Shown here piece after piece: positions 7,996 through 18,920 of a stretch of DNA of 49,667 nt; position 1 is the first letter of the stretch, and each line of letters opens with the position of its first letter. A program made the translations under genes and the position numbers. Below the pieces are notes generated by a model. It did not search any database and had not been told where the DNA came from. It worked only from the letters and a program-made list of their open reading frames with translations. This stretch comes from Frigoribacterium faeni (GTDB lineage Bacteria; Actinomycetota; Actinomycetes; Actinomycetales; Microbacteriaceae), in assembly GCF_011761235.1 (NCBI RefSeq), contig NZ_JAAOYW010000001.1:1321789-1371455 (forward strand), in the 5' to 3' direction.

Positions 7996-9012
7996 ATGCG
8001 CGTGGTCGTCGTCGGAGCCACCGGCAACCTGGGCACCGCCCTGTTGACGCGGCTCCAGTCCGAACCGGCCGTCACCGAGCTGGTCGGCGTCGCCCGGCGC
8101 GCGCCGCGCACCGCCTCCCCGCCCTACGGCGACGTGCAGTGGTTCACGATCGACGTCGGCGCTGACGCGTCGCCCGCCCGCCTCGCCCGCGCCTTCGTCG
8201 GGGCCGACGCCGTCGTGCACCTCGGCTGGGCCCTGCAGCCCAGCCACGACCGCGACGCCATGTGGCGCACGAACGTCGTCGGCACGCGGCACGTGCTCGA
8301 CGCGGTCGCCCTGGCCGGGGTGCCGCACGTGCTCGTCGCGTCGTCCGTGGGCGCCTACAGCCGGGGGTCGAAGACCCGCCGCGTCACGGAGTCGCACAAG
8401 ACCAAGGGCGTCCGCCGGTCGAGCTACTCGCGGCACAAGTCGGTCAACGAGCGGCTGATGGACGCCTGGTCGGCGAAGCACCCCGACGTCGTGCTCACCC
8501 GCATGCGCCCCGGCCTCGTCTTCCAGCCCGCCGCCGCGAGCGAGATCATCGGGCTGTTCCTGGGCCGCTGGGTGCCGACGCGCTGGATGCAGCACCACCG
8601 CCTCCCCTTCCTGCCCCTCGCGCCGCGCTTCGTGTCGCAGGTCGTCCACGCCGACGACGTGGCCGACGCCTTCTGGCGTGCCATCGACCGTCACGTCGGC
8701 GGAGCGTTCAACCTCGCCGCCGAGCCCGTCGTCGACCCGCACATGGTCGCCGAGGCGTTCGGCACGCGGATGCTGCCCGTGCCCTACCGCGTCCTGCGCG
8801 CCGCCGCCCTGGTCACGTGGCTGCTCCGCCTGCAGCCCACCGAGCCCGGCTGGCTCGACATCGCCGCGAAGGTGCCCGTCATGTCGACGGACGCCGCGCG
8901 CGAGCAGCTCGGCTGGGCTCCGCGGCACAGCGCGGGCGAGACCCTGCGCGCCTTCGCGCGGGCGATCGGCCGCCGCGACTCGCACCCCGGGTCGCACCCC
9001 CTCAGCGGCTAG
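7996..9012 (+). CDS. NAD(P)-dependent epimerase/dehydratase-type SDR
   Basis: 338 residues. The first residues give a classic nucleotide-binding loop, MRVVVVGATGNLG, and the catalytic motif YSRHK (Y-x-x-x-K) occurs after SSVGAYS, as in extended or atypical short-chain dehydrogenases. A sugar-nucleotide epimerase-like fold is likely; the substrate is unknown. I chose ATG 7996, preceded by GAGGGAG, over an in-frame GTG at 7939, because the Rossmann strand normally begins within a few residues of the start. The C-terminal region (VPVMSTDAAREQLGWAPRHSAGETLRAF) is typical for these enzymes. It is a single-gene unit followed by two related hairpins. Confidence 0.9.
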   Translation: MRVVVVGATGNLGTALLTRLQSEPAVTELVGVARRAPRTASPPYGDVQWFTIDVGADASPARLARAFVGADAVVHLGWALQPSHDRDAMWRTNVVGTRHVLDAVALAGVPHVLVASSVGAYSRGSKTRRVTESHKTKGVRRSSYSRHKSVNERLMDAWSAKHPDVVLTRMRPGLVFQPAAASEIIGLFLGRWVPTRWMQHHRLPFLPLAPRFVSQVVHADDVADAFWRAIDRHVGGAFNLAAEPVVDPHMVAEAFGTRMLPVPYRVLRAAALVTWLLRLQPTEPGWLDIAAKVPVMSTDAAREQLGWAPRHSAGETLRAFARAIGRRDSHPGSHPLSG

Positions 9013-9080
9013 CCGCCGCGCCTGCTCGCCGCGCCCGCCCCGTACGTCCCCGCACCCGTGCGCGCCGCCCTGCACCTCCC

Positions 9081-9142
9081 GACACCGCCGAGTGAACGGA
9101 ACACCGCCGTAGTGGGCGGTGTCCGGTTCACTCCGCGGTGTC
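9081..9142. repeat. 62-bp hairpin family H4, copy 1
   Basis: Arms of 28 nt (9081-9108 and 9115-9142) pair at 25 of 28 positions around a 6-nt loop. Begins GACACCGCCGAGTGAACGG. It lies after the SDR gene. Two more copies are at 9208-9269 and 49420-49481. Confidence 0.8.
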
Positions 9143-9207
9143 AGCGCGCGGCGGCGTCGAACCGGGCTACTCGAGGCAGGCGCGCCGGCGCACGCGCTGC
9201 AGCTCCC

Positions 9208-9269
9208 GACACCGCCGAGTGAACGGAACACCGCCGTAGTGGGCGGTGTTCGGTTCACTCGACGGTGTC
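9208..9269. repeat. 62-bp hairpin family H4, copy 2
   Basis: Left arm identical to copy 1 (9208-9235), right arm 9242-9269, same loop. It stands only 65 bp after copy 1, between the convergent SDR and HAD genes, so the pair could act as back-to-back terminators. Confidence 0.8.
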
Positions 9270-9357
9270 AGCGTGCGGCGGGGCCGACGGGCCAGTCCGG
9301 CGAGCAGGCCCGGGCCGGTGGGTACAGGGCGGGCACTCGCGGCGCGCCCGCGCCGCG

Positions 9358-10026
9358 TCAGAGCGTGAGCGTCAGCAGCCCGTCGTCGGCGACGGCGACG
9401 CCCGCGCCGCGGTAGTCGGCGATGCGCGGCAGCCCCTCCGCCGCCGGCCCGTCGTGGTCGCCCACGACCACGACCTGGGCCCCGGAGGCGCGTGCGGCCC
9501 ACAGCCCCGCCTCCGCGTCCTCGAACACGACGACGTCGCCCGGGTCGACGCCCAGCAGCTCGGCGGCCCGCAGGTACCCGTCGGGCGCGGGCTTGCCGAC
9601 GGCGACGTCCTCGGAGGCGAGGACGACCGCGGGCAGGGCGACCCCGGCCACCGCCGTGCGGCTGTGGGCGATGCCCCCGGGCGCGCTCGTGACGAGCGCC
9701 ACCTGGGCCGCGGGCAGGGCGGCGACGAACGCGGCCGCTCCGGGGATCTCGACCACGCCGTCGGGGGCCGACCCCTCGACCGACAGCAGGGCGTCGACGT
9801 GCCGGAGCACCGCCTCCTCGTCCAGGTCGGGCTGGAAGCGCCGCACCGTGTCGGCCGTCTGGCGGCCGTGCGCGAAGGCGAGGACCTCGCCCGGGTCGAG
9901 GCCGAGCGGACCGCACCAGTCGGTCCAGATGCGCTCGACGAGGGCGGTCGAGTCGACGAGGGTGCCGTCCATGTCGAAGACGACCGCCCGGGCGGTCAGG
10001 GTCGTGGGACGCGGCTCGGGGCTCAT
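9358..10026 (-). CDS. HAD superfamily phosphatase (beta-phosphoglucomutase-like)
   Basis: 222 residues from ATG 10026. Motif I FDMDGTLVDS (Asp18 nucleophile, Asp20), motif II LVTSA, motif III Lys in VGKPAPDGYLRAAELLG and motif IV VVFEDAEAGLWAARASG identify a subfamily I HAD hydrolase with an alpha-helical cap (HGRQTADTVRRF region). The closest named relatives would be glycerol-3-phosphatase, 2-deoxyglucose-6-phosphatase and beta-phosphoglucomutase; substrate not determinable. An ORF extension upstream to 10218 is low complexity. It is convergent with the SDR gene across the two H4 hairpins. Confidence 0.92.
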   Translation of the reverse strand: MSPEPRPTTLTARAVVFDMDGTLVDSTALVERIWTDWCGPLGLDPGEVLAFAHGRQTADTVRRFQPDLDEEAVLRHVDALLSVEGSAPDGVVEIPGAAAFVAALPAAQVALVTSAPGGIAHSRTAVAGVALPAVVLASEDVAVGKPAPDGYLRAAELLGVDPGDVVVFEDAEAGLWAARASGAQVVVVGDHDGPAAEGLPRIADYRGAGVAVADDGLLTLTL

Positions 10027-10689
10027 GGCGACAGTCTGCCCCACGCGTCCGACGGGACCGCGGCCGGGCGCCGGACGCAGAGCCCATCCGACGGCGGACA
10101 GGAGGCCGCCCGACGGCAGACGACGAGCCGCCCCGACGGCGGACGACGGGGCCTCCCCGCGCGGGACGGGCGCACCGTCCGGGGCACATGCGTTCCTGTG
10201 CATGCCGTGCACGTTCACGGACCCCCGTCCGGGGGCTACGGCGACACGCGTAGCCTTGCCTCGTGGGGGCCTTCACCGGCCCCGCACGGTGTCGGCCGTC
10301 GCGAGCGTCCCTGCCCGTGAAGCTCAGGTTCGCGACCCGGCACCGGGGCCGCGCCCCTCCTCGGGGGGCGTGGCCCGCCTCCGGTCGCCCGCCCCTCCGG
10401 ACACGACACGGAGGAGGGGGACGGAGCAGTTCGTCGTGACTCCCCGCAGCGAACGTCCCTGCGTGAAGCTCCGACGGAGCGGAGAGCCACGTGCCTGCAC
10501 GAGGCGGGCTCCGCCAGCCTACGACGGCGAGGCCCCCGCCGACAGGGGTTGACTCCTCCCGAAAAGGCTGGTCAGCATCCGTTTTCGCTAGACAGTCTCG
10601 CTACCTGCGCAGGCGGGCGGCGGCGCTGCTAGCGTCGGGTCGTCGCGCCCCGGCCGGGGCCCGCGCCCCGCCTGCCCGATGAGGACCCC
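10027..10689. other. 663-bp stretch without a recognisable gene
   Basis: Between the divergent HAD and aminotransferase genes I find no convincing ORF, tRNA or known RNA motif. It contains several CCGACGGC(G)GAC words (10075-10150), a palindromic patch at 10190-10215, and two spaced occurrences of CGTCCCTGC...GTGAAGCTC (about 10308-10325 and 10454-10470). It presumably holds both promoters; a small RNA is possible but unsupported. Confidence 0.5.
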
Positions 10690-11592
10690 ATGACCGACGC
10701 CCCGCCTCCCGTTCTCGTCGTCATCGACCGGGCCGCCGCCGGCGGGCCCCCGCTCGGCCCGGGCGAGACCGGCTTCCGGGTCGTCGACCCGGCCGCCCCG
10801 ACGATCCACGTCACCGACCTGGGCGTCACGCGCGGCGACGGCATCTTCGAGGGCCTCGGCGTCTCGCACGGGTCGATCCAGGCGCTCGAGCCGCACCTCG
10901 CCCGCCTCGCCCGCTCGGCCGCGCTGCTCGACCTGCCCGAGCTCGACCTCGACGTGATCCGCGCCGCGTGCCTCGAGTCGGCCCGGCTGCACGAGCCCGC
11001 GCCGCTCCTCCTGCAGAAGCTCGTCGTCACGCGGGGCGTCGAGGGCGGCGACGGCTCCCCCACGGCCTGGGTGCGCACCGAGCTGATGCCCGACCACGAC
11101 CGGGAGCGCCGCGAGGGCATCCGCGTCGTCTCGCTCGACCGCGGCTACCGGCACGACGTCGCGCAGACGTCGCCGTGGCTGCTGCAGGGCGCGAAGACGC
11201 TCTCGTACGCCGTCAACAAGAGCGTGCTGCGCGAGGCCGCCCGCCGAGGCGCCGACGACGTGCTCTTCGTGAGCAGCGACGGGTACGCCCTCGAGGGGCC
11301 CTCGGCCTCGCTCGTCGCCCGCGTCGACGGCCGCTACCTCACGCCGCGCACCGACCAGGGCATCCTCGAGGGCACGACGCAGGCCGACGCCTTCGAGGTG
11401 CTGCGCTCGCTCGGGCACGACGTCGCGGAGGAGCTGCTGCCGATGGACGTCGTCCGCCGGGCCGACGCCCTCTGGCTGCTCTCGAGCGGCCGGCTGATCG
11501 CGCCCGTCTCGGCGCTCGACGACGTGCCCGTCGCGATCGACGCCGAGCTGACCCGACAGCTCGGCGACGCGCTGGTCGACCGGCGGGCCTGA
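10690..11592 (+). CDS. class IV PLP aminotransferase, probable 4-amino-4-deoxychorismate lyase
   Basis: 300 residues. Fold type IV PLP signatures are present: VTRGDGIFEGL near residue 50, the Schiff-base lysine K169 in GAKTLSYAVN, EGPSAS near residue 205, and GILEGTTQ in the phosphate-binding region. Length and motif form suit PabC, which splits aminodeoxychorismate to p-aminobenzoate and pyruvate for folate synthesis, but branched-chain or D-amino-acid aminotransferases share the fold. No pabA/pabB lies nearby to settle this. ATG 10690 is close to a GAGG-containing leader. Cytosolic, single gene. Confidence 0.85.
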   Translation: MTDAPPPVLVVIDRAAAGGPPLGPGETGFRVVDPAAPTIHVTDLGVTRGDGIFEGLGVSHGSIQALEPHLARLARSAALLDLPELDLDVIRAACLESARLHEPAPLLLQKLVVTRGVEGGDGSPTAWVRTELMPDHDRERREGIRVVSLDRGYRHDVAQTSPWLLQGAKTLSYAVNKSVLREAARRGADDVLFVSSDGYALEGPSASLVARVDGRYLTPRTDQGILEGTTQADAFEVLRSLGHDVAEELLPMDVVRRADALWLLSSGRLIAPVSALDDVPVAIDAELTRQLGDALVDRRA

Positions 11593-11829
11593 CCGGCGGG
11601 CCTGACCGGCGGGCCTGAGCGGCGCGAGCGGCGTGCCCGACGGGCGCGCCGCCCCGGACGCGAGACGCCCTCACGTGGTAGTGGACGGTATCCGCCACGC
11701 GAACAGTAGTTAGGCGAGCTAGACACCTGCCGGTGCGGCTGCGACAGTGAGACCGTGCCGATTCACGGCGGCACGACCATCATCCGCAGTTCGATCAGGC
11801 GTTCGCAGGGCGCCAGGAATGAGCCGAAC

Positions 11830-12105
11830 ATGAACACCGACGCACCCCGTCCCACCGTCCGATCCGTGTCCGCCCGCGAGCTCGCAGGCCTCGGCGCGGA
11901 GCAGCTCGTCGAGCACGTCCGCAGCCGGGTCGACGTGACCAGCGGCAGCTCCTACCAGCGGCAGTCCGGCGTGCCGGCCGCCCGGGTCGGCGCGTACCCC
12001 AAGCGCCGTCGCACCTCGACGGCGCCCCGCGTGCCCGTCGTCTCCGAGGGCCCCTCGTACGCCGACTTCTTCGTCGAGCCGGCCCGACAGCTCGTCTCGG
12101 CCTGA
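11830..12105 (+). CDS. small hypothetical protein, 91 aa
   Basis: Begins MNTDAPRPTVRSVSARELAGL at ATG 11830; an in-frame GTG at 11755 would add 25 residues and cannot be excluded. The sequence is charged and well mixed (AEQLVEHVRSRVDVTSG, then a basic linker, ending GPSYADFFVEPARQLVSA), without membrane segment or known motif. The two moderately conserved-looking ends joined by a basic linker suggest a small regulatory or adaptor protein, but that is a guess. It is followed by a strong hairpin terminator, which supports that this strand is transcribed. Confidence 0.55.
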   Translation: MNTDAPRPTVRSVSARELAGLGAEQLVEHVRSRVDVTSGSSYQRQSGVPAARVGAYPKRRRTSTAPRVPVVSEGPSYADFFVEPARQLVSA

Positions 12106-12133
12106 CCGCCGCGGGCCAGCCCCGACACCGCCG

Positions 12134-12164
12134 GAGGGCGGGCACCGATCCGGTGCCCGCCCTC
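12134..12164 (+). terminator. 14-bp perfect hairpin after the small gene
   Basis: Arms 12134-12147 (GAGGGCGGGCACCG) and 12151-12164 with a 3-nt loop, 28 bp after the stop, followed by CTCGTCGTCTC. Good factor-independent terminator candidate for a GC-rich host. Confidence 0.7.
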
Positions 12165-12218
12165 TCGTCGTCTCAGCCCTCGACCGTCCGCCCGGCTCCC
12201 GACGCCCGCTGACCGGAG

Positions 12219-12245
12219 CCGAGGAGGCGACGCGCGCCTCCTCGG
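12219..12245 (-). terminator. hairpin downstream of glgX
   Basis: Arms CCGAGGAGGCG (12219-12229) and its reverse complement (12235-12245), 5-nt loop. It lies 58 bp beyond the stop of glgX and is made of the AGGAGGCG word that recurs in this window. Confidence 0.6.
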
Positions 12246-12302
12246 GTCCGGCCTGCCGCCTCCCCCGGTCCCGTCCTGCGTCCGGTCGGGCCCGGGTCGT
12301 GC

Positions 12303-14366
<2,064 letters not shown>

Positions 14367-14533
14367 GCCTCAGACATACAGGAACCCCGGAGGCGCGGGC
14401 CAAGCTGAGCGCCCCTCCGCCGCCCCGTACCCCGCGCCGCGCGCCGCGCGCCCCGGGCGCCGCCCCCGCCGCCCGCCGCGCGCCCGCCGCCCCCGCGCCC
14501 GCCGCCCGCCGCCCGCCGCCCACCGCCGGCATC

Positions 14534-14593
14534 GAACCCCGTTCCGTTCAAAGAACCACGTTGCACGGTGGTTCTTTGAACGGAACGGGGTTC
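14534..14593. repeat. 60-bp perfect hairpin family H6, copy 1
   Basis: Two 26-bp arms (14534-14559 and 14568-14593) are exact reverse complements, 8-nt loop. The right edge overlaps the stop codon of the AbiEi/DUF559 gene (14592-14594). Begins GAACCCCGTTCCGTTCAAAG. A second copy with identical arms and a different loop is at 15736-15795. Confidence 0.85.
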
Positions 14594-15638
14594 AGAGCGG
14601 TCTGGCGGCGAAGCGACGGGCCGCCGCGCGCACGGAGTGCGTCACTCGACGCGGATCCACCGTGACGCCGGCTCGGCGCAGATGACCCGTCAGTCGCTCG
14701 GGGTGGACCACGTCGTCGTACTCGCAGTGCACCACCCGCCGTACGGACGGCGCAGCGAGGAGGCGCTGGTCACGTCGGTTCTGATCACGAGCTGCCTCGG
14801 CAGGCGTGCGTCCGGCGAGCATGGCCGGATCGGTCAGCTTGACGAAGCCGTCGAGCTCGACGGCCGTGTCGTGGTCCTCGAGGAAGGCGTCGACGCGACC
14901 GGCCGCACGACCGCCGACCCTCACGACGCGCTGCAGGGTCACCTCACCGACTCCGAGTTCGTGCAGGACGATCCGGAGCAGGGACTCGCCCCCGTTCTCG
15001 GCCCACGGCGAGGCGAAGGCGAGGGCACGACGTGCCGAGGTCCCGCCACGGCGCCCGGGAGGGCCCAGCCGGTCGCCGAGGACGCCCCGCCATCTCGCGA
15101 GACGTGCCTCGACGGCGGCGCCCTCCGCGTGGCCGCGGGGCAGGACCAACCGACGCAGGACGCCGTCCAGGCAGAGCACGGCCTGCTCGAACGACGCGGT
15201 GAGCGCGACGTCGGTCGCCGTCCGGACCAGCGACGTGACCTTGATCTCGCCGACCCGTTCGACCTCGTCGGCGGGCACGGTGCCCGGCCTACGCCGGAGA
15301 TGGGTCGAGACGCGAACGGTCTCACGGCGCGGGTCGACGACGTCGACGACGCTCGCGGGCGGGTGCACGCGCGGCAGGCCCAGGGCCTCCACCGCCGACG
15401 CGTGCGAGACGACGCACCGTGGTCCGAGGGCGGCGACGACGGCCCGGCAGAGCAGCACGTGGCGCCCCCGCGGGTCGAGGGCGGCCACGTCCGGCGCAGG
15501 CGCGTAGACGCCACGGTGGACCCTCACCAACGCGCCGCCGGCAGACCCCCGACGCAGGGCGAGCGTCTCCTTCGCTCCGTCCCCGTGGGTCGCGGCGAAG
15601 GACAAGGGGACGCGGAGGGGATCCGGAGCGGACGGCAT
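14592..15638 (-). CDS. AbiEi-antitoxin-like / DUF559 nuclease-fold protein
   Basis: 348 residues. The N-terminal ~110 residues (LVRVHRGVYAP, VVSHASAVEALGLPR) look like the region after the winged helix in type IV toxin-antitoxin AbiEi-like proteins, common in actinobacteria. The C-terminal half resembles DUF559/Vsr-like PD-(D/E)xK folds: E218 in GESLLR, D250 in GRVDAFLED, E261 in VELDG and K267. A nuclease or DNA-binding role in stress or defence is inferred, not shown; many actinobacterial homologues are orphans, and no AbiEii toxin is adjacent here. It is bracketed by two copies of an identical-armed 60-bp hairpin, unlike any other gene in the window, which suggests either duplicated terminators or a moveable unit. 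Confidence 0.75.
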   Translation of the reverse strand: MPSAPDPLRVPLSFAATHGDGAKETLALRRGSAGGALVRVHRGVYAPAPDVAALDPRGRHVLLCRAVVAALGPRCVVSHASAVEALGLPRVHPPASVVDVVDPRRETVRVSTHLRRRPGTVPADEVERVGEIKVTSLVRTATDVALTASFEQAVLCLDGVLRRLVLPRGHAEGAAVEARLARWRGVLGDRLGPPGRRGGTSARRALAFASPWAENGGESLLRIVLHELGVGEVTLQRVVRVGGRAAGRVDAFLEDHDTAVELDGFVKLTDPAMLAGRTPAEAARDQNRRDQRLLAAPSVRRVVHCEYDDVVHPERLTGHLRRAGVTVDPRRVTHSVRAAARRFAARPL

Positions 15639-15735
15639 GCCCCGAGCATGGCGACGGTGGTCCCTCGGAGGCGACGACCGCCTCCGTGGCCTGTCGACAG
15701 CTCGGCCGTCGCCGGCCCTGTGGAGGAGCGGCGAT

Positions 15736-15795
15736 GAACCCCGTTCCGTTCAAAGAACCACGAAGGAACGTGGTTCTTTGAACGGAACGGGGTTC
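15736..15795. repeat. 60-bp perfect hairpin family H6, copy 2
   Basis: Arms 15736-15761 and 15770-15795 are identical to those of copy 1; only the 8-nt loop differs. It lies between the stop of the APC permease (15831, minus strand) and the start of the AbiEi/DUF559 gene (15638), where a terminator of the permease would be expected. Confidence 0.85.
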
Positions 15796-15830
15796 TCTGC
15801 GGCGCGGGGCGCGGCGGCGGCCCGGGCGGG

Positions 15831-17816
15831 CTAACTGACGTGCACGTCGGGGCGGCGCGAGCGGTGCGGCTCCGCCTGCCGCAGCACCTCGCGCGTCACG
15901 GGCGCCACCTCGCCGGCCCCCGTCACGAGGAACCGCCCCATGTTCGACAGCGGGCTGCCCTCGGTCCACTCGAAGTAGACGTCGGGCACGACCCCGGTCT
16001 CGTCGCGCACCGCGAGCAGCACCGAGGCGATCGTGTTCGGCACGGCCCCGCTCGTCACCCGGAGCACGCGGTAGCCGTGCACGACGCAGCCGGTGACGAC
16101 GAGGTCCTCCTCGAAGTCGGACGAGTCGCCGGGGTGCACCTCGAGGAAGATCACGGGCGACCGCTGCGGGATGCCGCTGTACTTGCGCTCCGCGCTGAGC
16201 TTCTTCTTGTAGATCTCGGCGACCTCGCGGCCCGGCTCGTGGGCGATGACGCGGATCGAGCCGTACTCGTCGGCGTCCTCGCGCACGTAGCCGAGCGCCG
16301 TGTCGTCGAACGAGATCGACGTCGCGCGCAGCTGGAAGGACCGCCGCACCCGCGAGACCAGCGACACCGCCATGATGCCGACGATGAAGATCGCGGCGAT
16401 GCGGACGCCGTCGGGCCGCTCGACCACGTTGACGACGGTCGTGTAGACGAACACGAGCGCGATGACGCCGAAGGCGACGGTCCGCTTGCGCTGGCGCGCA
16501 CGTCGCGCCGAGAGCGTGACGGCCACGGAGGCGCTGGTGATCAGCACGAGCACTCCCGTCGCGTAGGCCCCGCCCTGGGCGTCCACGTCGGCGTCGAACA
16601 CGATGGTGATGACGAACGCGATCGCGGTGAAGACCAGCACGAGCGGCCGCACCGCCCGGGCCCACTGCGGCGCCATGCCGTAGCGGGGCAGGTAGCGCGG
16701 CACGATGTTGAGCAGGCCGGCCATCGCGGAGGCGCCCGCGAACCACAGGATGCAGATCGTCGCGACGTCGTAGAGGGTGCCGAACCCGTCGCCCAGGTAG
16801 GCGTGCGCGAGGTAGGCGAGGGCACGGCCGTTCGCCTCGCCTCCTGCCTGGAACTCCTCCTGCGGGATCAGCAGCGTCGTCGCGAAGCTCGACAGGATGA
16901 GGAACGAGCTCATGATGATGGCGGCCGACGTCAGGAGGCGACGTGCGCCGCGGATGCGCCCGACCGGCTGCTGCGGGGTGTCGCTCGCGTCGCCGGTGAT
17001 CTGCGGCATGACGGCGACGCCGGTCTCGAAGCCGGACAGGCCGAGCGCCAGCTTCGGGAACACGATCAGGGCGATGCCGACCATCACGAGCGGGTTGCCG
17101 TGCTGCACGGTGAGCGCCTGCCACCAGTCGCCGATGACGACCGGGTTCTCGGCGACGTGGGCGAGCGACACGGCGATCACGACGAGGTTGAGCGCCAGGA
17201 ACACGCCGACCAGGACGACGGCGATGCCGATCGCCTCCTTGAACCCGCGCAGGAACACGGCGGCCAGCAGCGCGACGAGGAACAGCGTGAGCGGCACCTC
17301 CGCCCCGTGGAACCAGGCGGGCGCGAAGGGGTTCTCGACGGCGTGGGCGGTGGCGTCCGCCGCCGACAGCGTGATGGTGATCATGAAGTCGGTCGCGGCG
17401 AAGCCGAGCAGCACGAGCACGAACACCTTGCCGCCCCACCAGGGCAGCAGCCGCTCGAGCATCGCGATCGAGCCCTCGCCGCGGGGGCTCTCGCGGGCGA
17501 CGCGCCGGTACACCGGCAGGGCGCCGAACAGCGTCAGCAGCACGAGCACGATGGTCGCGAGCGGCGACAGCAGGCCGGCCGCGACGGCGGCGATCGCCGG
17601 CTGGTAGCCGAGGGTCGAGAAGTAGTCGACGCCGGTGAGGCACATCACGCGCCACCACGAGTGCGTCTTCTCGACGGTGCTGGCGTGGGGGCCCTGGTGG
17701 GCGCCGCTGTTCTCGGTGAGGCCGCCCAGCAGCCAGCCACGGAGGCGCGATCCCGACGTGCGGGAGAGCTGCGGTTCCAGCGCGTCGGCGTCGCGCTGCT
17801 CGGACGTCGTGGACAC
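15831..17816 (-). CDS. APC superfamily permease, probable potassium transporter
   Basis: 661 residues with about 12 transmembrane segments over residues ~50-480 and a ~180-residue cytosolic C-terminal domain. The first segment carries [17 protein letters not shown], typical for this actinobacterial APC branch, and [16 protein letters not shown] is the usual unwound-helix GFE region. Annotations of relatives usually read amino-acid permease, but the architecture (APC core plus long cytosolic tail) resembles KimA-type K+ importers. Its place directly downstream of kdpE, with a shared upstream operator-like element, makes K+ transport my preferred inference; amino-acid uptake remains possible. 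Start ATG 17816 gives a short acidic/polar N-tail before the membrane. Confidence 0.85.
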   Translation of the reverse strand: MSTTSEQRDADALEPQLSRTSGSRLRGWLLGGLTENSGAHQGPHASTVEKTHSWWRVMCLTGVDYFSTLGYQPAIAAVAAGLLSPLATIVLVLLTLFGALPVYRRVARESPRGEGSIAMLERLLPWWGGKVFVLVLLGFAATDFMITITLSAADATAHAVENPFAPAWFHGAEVPLTLFLVALLAAVFLRGFKEAIGIAVVLVGVFLALNLVVIAVSLAHVAENPVVIGDWWQALTVQHGNPLVMVGIALIVFPKLALGLSGFETGVAVMPQITGDASDTPQQPVGRIRGARRLLTSAAIIMSSFLILSSFATTLLIPQEEFQAGGEANGRALAYLAHAYLGDGFGTLYDVATICILWFAGASAMAGLLNIVPRYLPRYGMAPQWARAVRPLVLVFTAIAFVITIVFDADVDAQGGAYATGVLVLITSASVAVTLSARRARQRKRTVAFGVIALVFVYTTVVNVVERPDGVRIAAIFIVGIMAVSLVSRVRRSFQLRATSISFDDTALGYVREDADEYGSIRVIAHEPGREVAEIYKKKLSAERKYSGIPQRSPVIFLEVHPGDSSDFEEDLVVTGCVVHGYRVLRVTSGAVPNTIASVLLAVRDETGVVPDVYFEWTEGSPLSNMGRFLVTGAGEVAPVTREVLRQAEPHRSRRPDVHVS

Positions 17817-17900
17817 GGTGACCTCTCGTCGCTCGTCGCGCTCGGGACGGCACGACGGAGCAACGGTACGCCCGCCGCGACGCCGTCAGGGGCGTCGGGC

Positions 17901-17922
17901 GTAAGGATGTCGTGAGGATGTC
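17901..17922 (-). promoter_or_regulatory. tandem 11-bp repeat, candidate KdpE site for the permease
   Basis: On the plus strand GTAAGGATGTC is followed immediately by GTGAGGATGTC: two direct 11-bp repeats, the spacing expected for an OmpR-family response regulator dimer. It lies 85-106 bp upstream of the permease start. A very similar double repeat precedes kdpE at 18746-18767. Regulation by KdpE is inferred. Confidence 0.55.
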
Positions 17923-17995
17923 GCGCGGCGGCGCGGCGAGCCCCGCCTGCGGGGTCTCGACCCGCGGCGCAGCCCGGCACCCAGGCGACCGGTGC

Positions 17996-18691
17996 TCAGG
18001 AGGCGGGGGCGCCTCCGTCCGGCACGAAGCGGTAGCCCATGCCCAGCTCGGTGACGAGGTAGCGCGGCTCGGCCGGCACGGGCTCGAGCTTCTTGCGCAG
18101 CTGGGCGAAGTAGAGGCGGAGGTAGCCGGTGTCCTTCGCGTGGAACGCGCCCCACACCTGCGTCAGCAGCGTCTCGCGCGTGACGAGCTTGCCCGGGCTC
18201 TGCAGCAGCAGCTCGAGCACGCGCCACTCGGTCGGCGTGAGCCGCACCACCTCGCCGGCGCGGACGACGGTCGTCGCCGACAGGTCGACCCGCACGTCGC
18301 CGAACTCGACGACCGGCGAGTCGTCGTCGCCCGGCGCGAGGCGGCGGGTGAGGGCGCGGATGCGGGCGAGCAGCTCCTCCATGGCGAACGGCTTGGTCAC
18401 GTAGTCGTCGGCGCCCGCGTCGAGCGCCTCGACCTTGTCGGCGGCGTCGGTGCGTCCCGAGACGACGAGCACGGGGGCCGTCGACCAACCGCGCAGGCCC
18501 GCGATCACCTCGACGCCGTCGAGCCGCGGCATGCCGAGGTCGAGCATGACGAGGTCGGGGTGCTGCGTCATCGCGAGGTCGAGCGCCTCTCGACCGTCGG
18601 CCGCGGTCACGATCTCGTAGCCGTGGGCGCCGAGGGTCACCTTGAGCGCCCGCAGGATCTGCGGGTCGTCGTCGGCGATCAGGATCTTCAC
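17996..18691 (-). CDS. kdpE: OmpR/PhoB-family response regulator KdpE
   Basis: 231 residues. Receiver domain residues 1-115 with acidic pocket DDD at 7-9, phospho-acceptor D51 (VMLD) and the switch lysine in YVTKPF; winged-helix output domain from ~residue 125 (VVRLTPTEWRVLELLLQSPGKLVTRETLLTQVWG... YLRLYFAQLRKKLE ... MGYRF). The YLRLYFAQLRKKLEP form of the recognition region and partner KdpD are characteristic of KdpE. KdpD phosphorylates it and it controls potassium uptake genes. It is separated from the upstream kdpD by 229 bp holding its own candidate operator, so it is probably transcribed from its own promoter. No kdpFABC genes are present here. Confidence 0.93.
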   Translation of the reverse strand: MKILIADDDPQILRALKVTLGAHGYEIVTAADGREALDLAMTQHPDLVMLDLGMPRLDGVEVIAGLRGWSTAPVLVVSGRTDAADKVEALDAGADDYVTKPFAMEELLARIRALTRRLAPGDDDSPVVEFGDVRVDLSATTVVRAGEVVRLTPTEWRVLELLLQSPGKLVTRETLLTQVWGAFHAKDTGYLRLYFAQLRKKLEPVPAEPRYLVTELGMGYRFVPDGGAPAS

Positions 18692-18745
18692 GTGCCCTCC
18701 TCGACGACGGTACCGCCCCGAGGAGGCGCGGCGCAGGCCCCCGGC

Positions 18746-18767
18746 GTAGGGATCCCGTCAGGATGCG
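18746..18767 (-). promoter_or_regulatory. tandem 11-bp repeat, candidate KdpE autoregulatory site
   Basis: Plus strand reads GTAGGGATCCC then GTCAGGATGCG, 55-76 bp upstream of kdpE. Over the 25-nt element including the next GCC, 19 positions match the element upstream of the permease (17901-17922 and flank). Two matching elements at two genes of one pathway favour a real operator. Confidence 0.55.
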
Positions 18768-18920
18768 GCGCGAGCCCCCGGCGCCGTGGCTGAGGCCGTG
18801 GCTGAGGCCGGGGCTGCGGGCCCGCGCCGGGCGGACGCCGGTTCCGCGATCCAGGAACCCGGCCGCCCGCGCTGCTGGACCGTGCACGGCTCAGGACCGA
18901 GCGTCCGATCCGGGCACGGA

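Noticed and set aside
14592-15638. Complete type IV toxin-antitoxin locus
   Set aside because: Only the AbiEi-like/DUF559 protein is present; no AbiEii-type nucleotidyltransferase gene lies beside it.
17817-17995. c-di-AMP (ydaO) riboswitch upstream of the KimA-like permease
   Set aside because: The leader is short and shows none of the conserved ydaO core that I can recognise; the tandem 11-bp repeats explain the region better.
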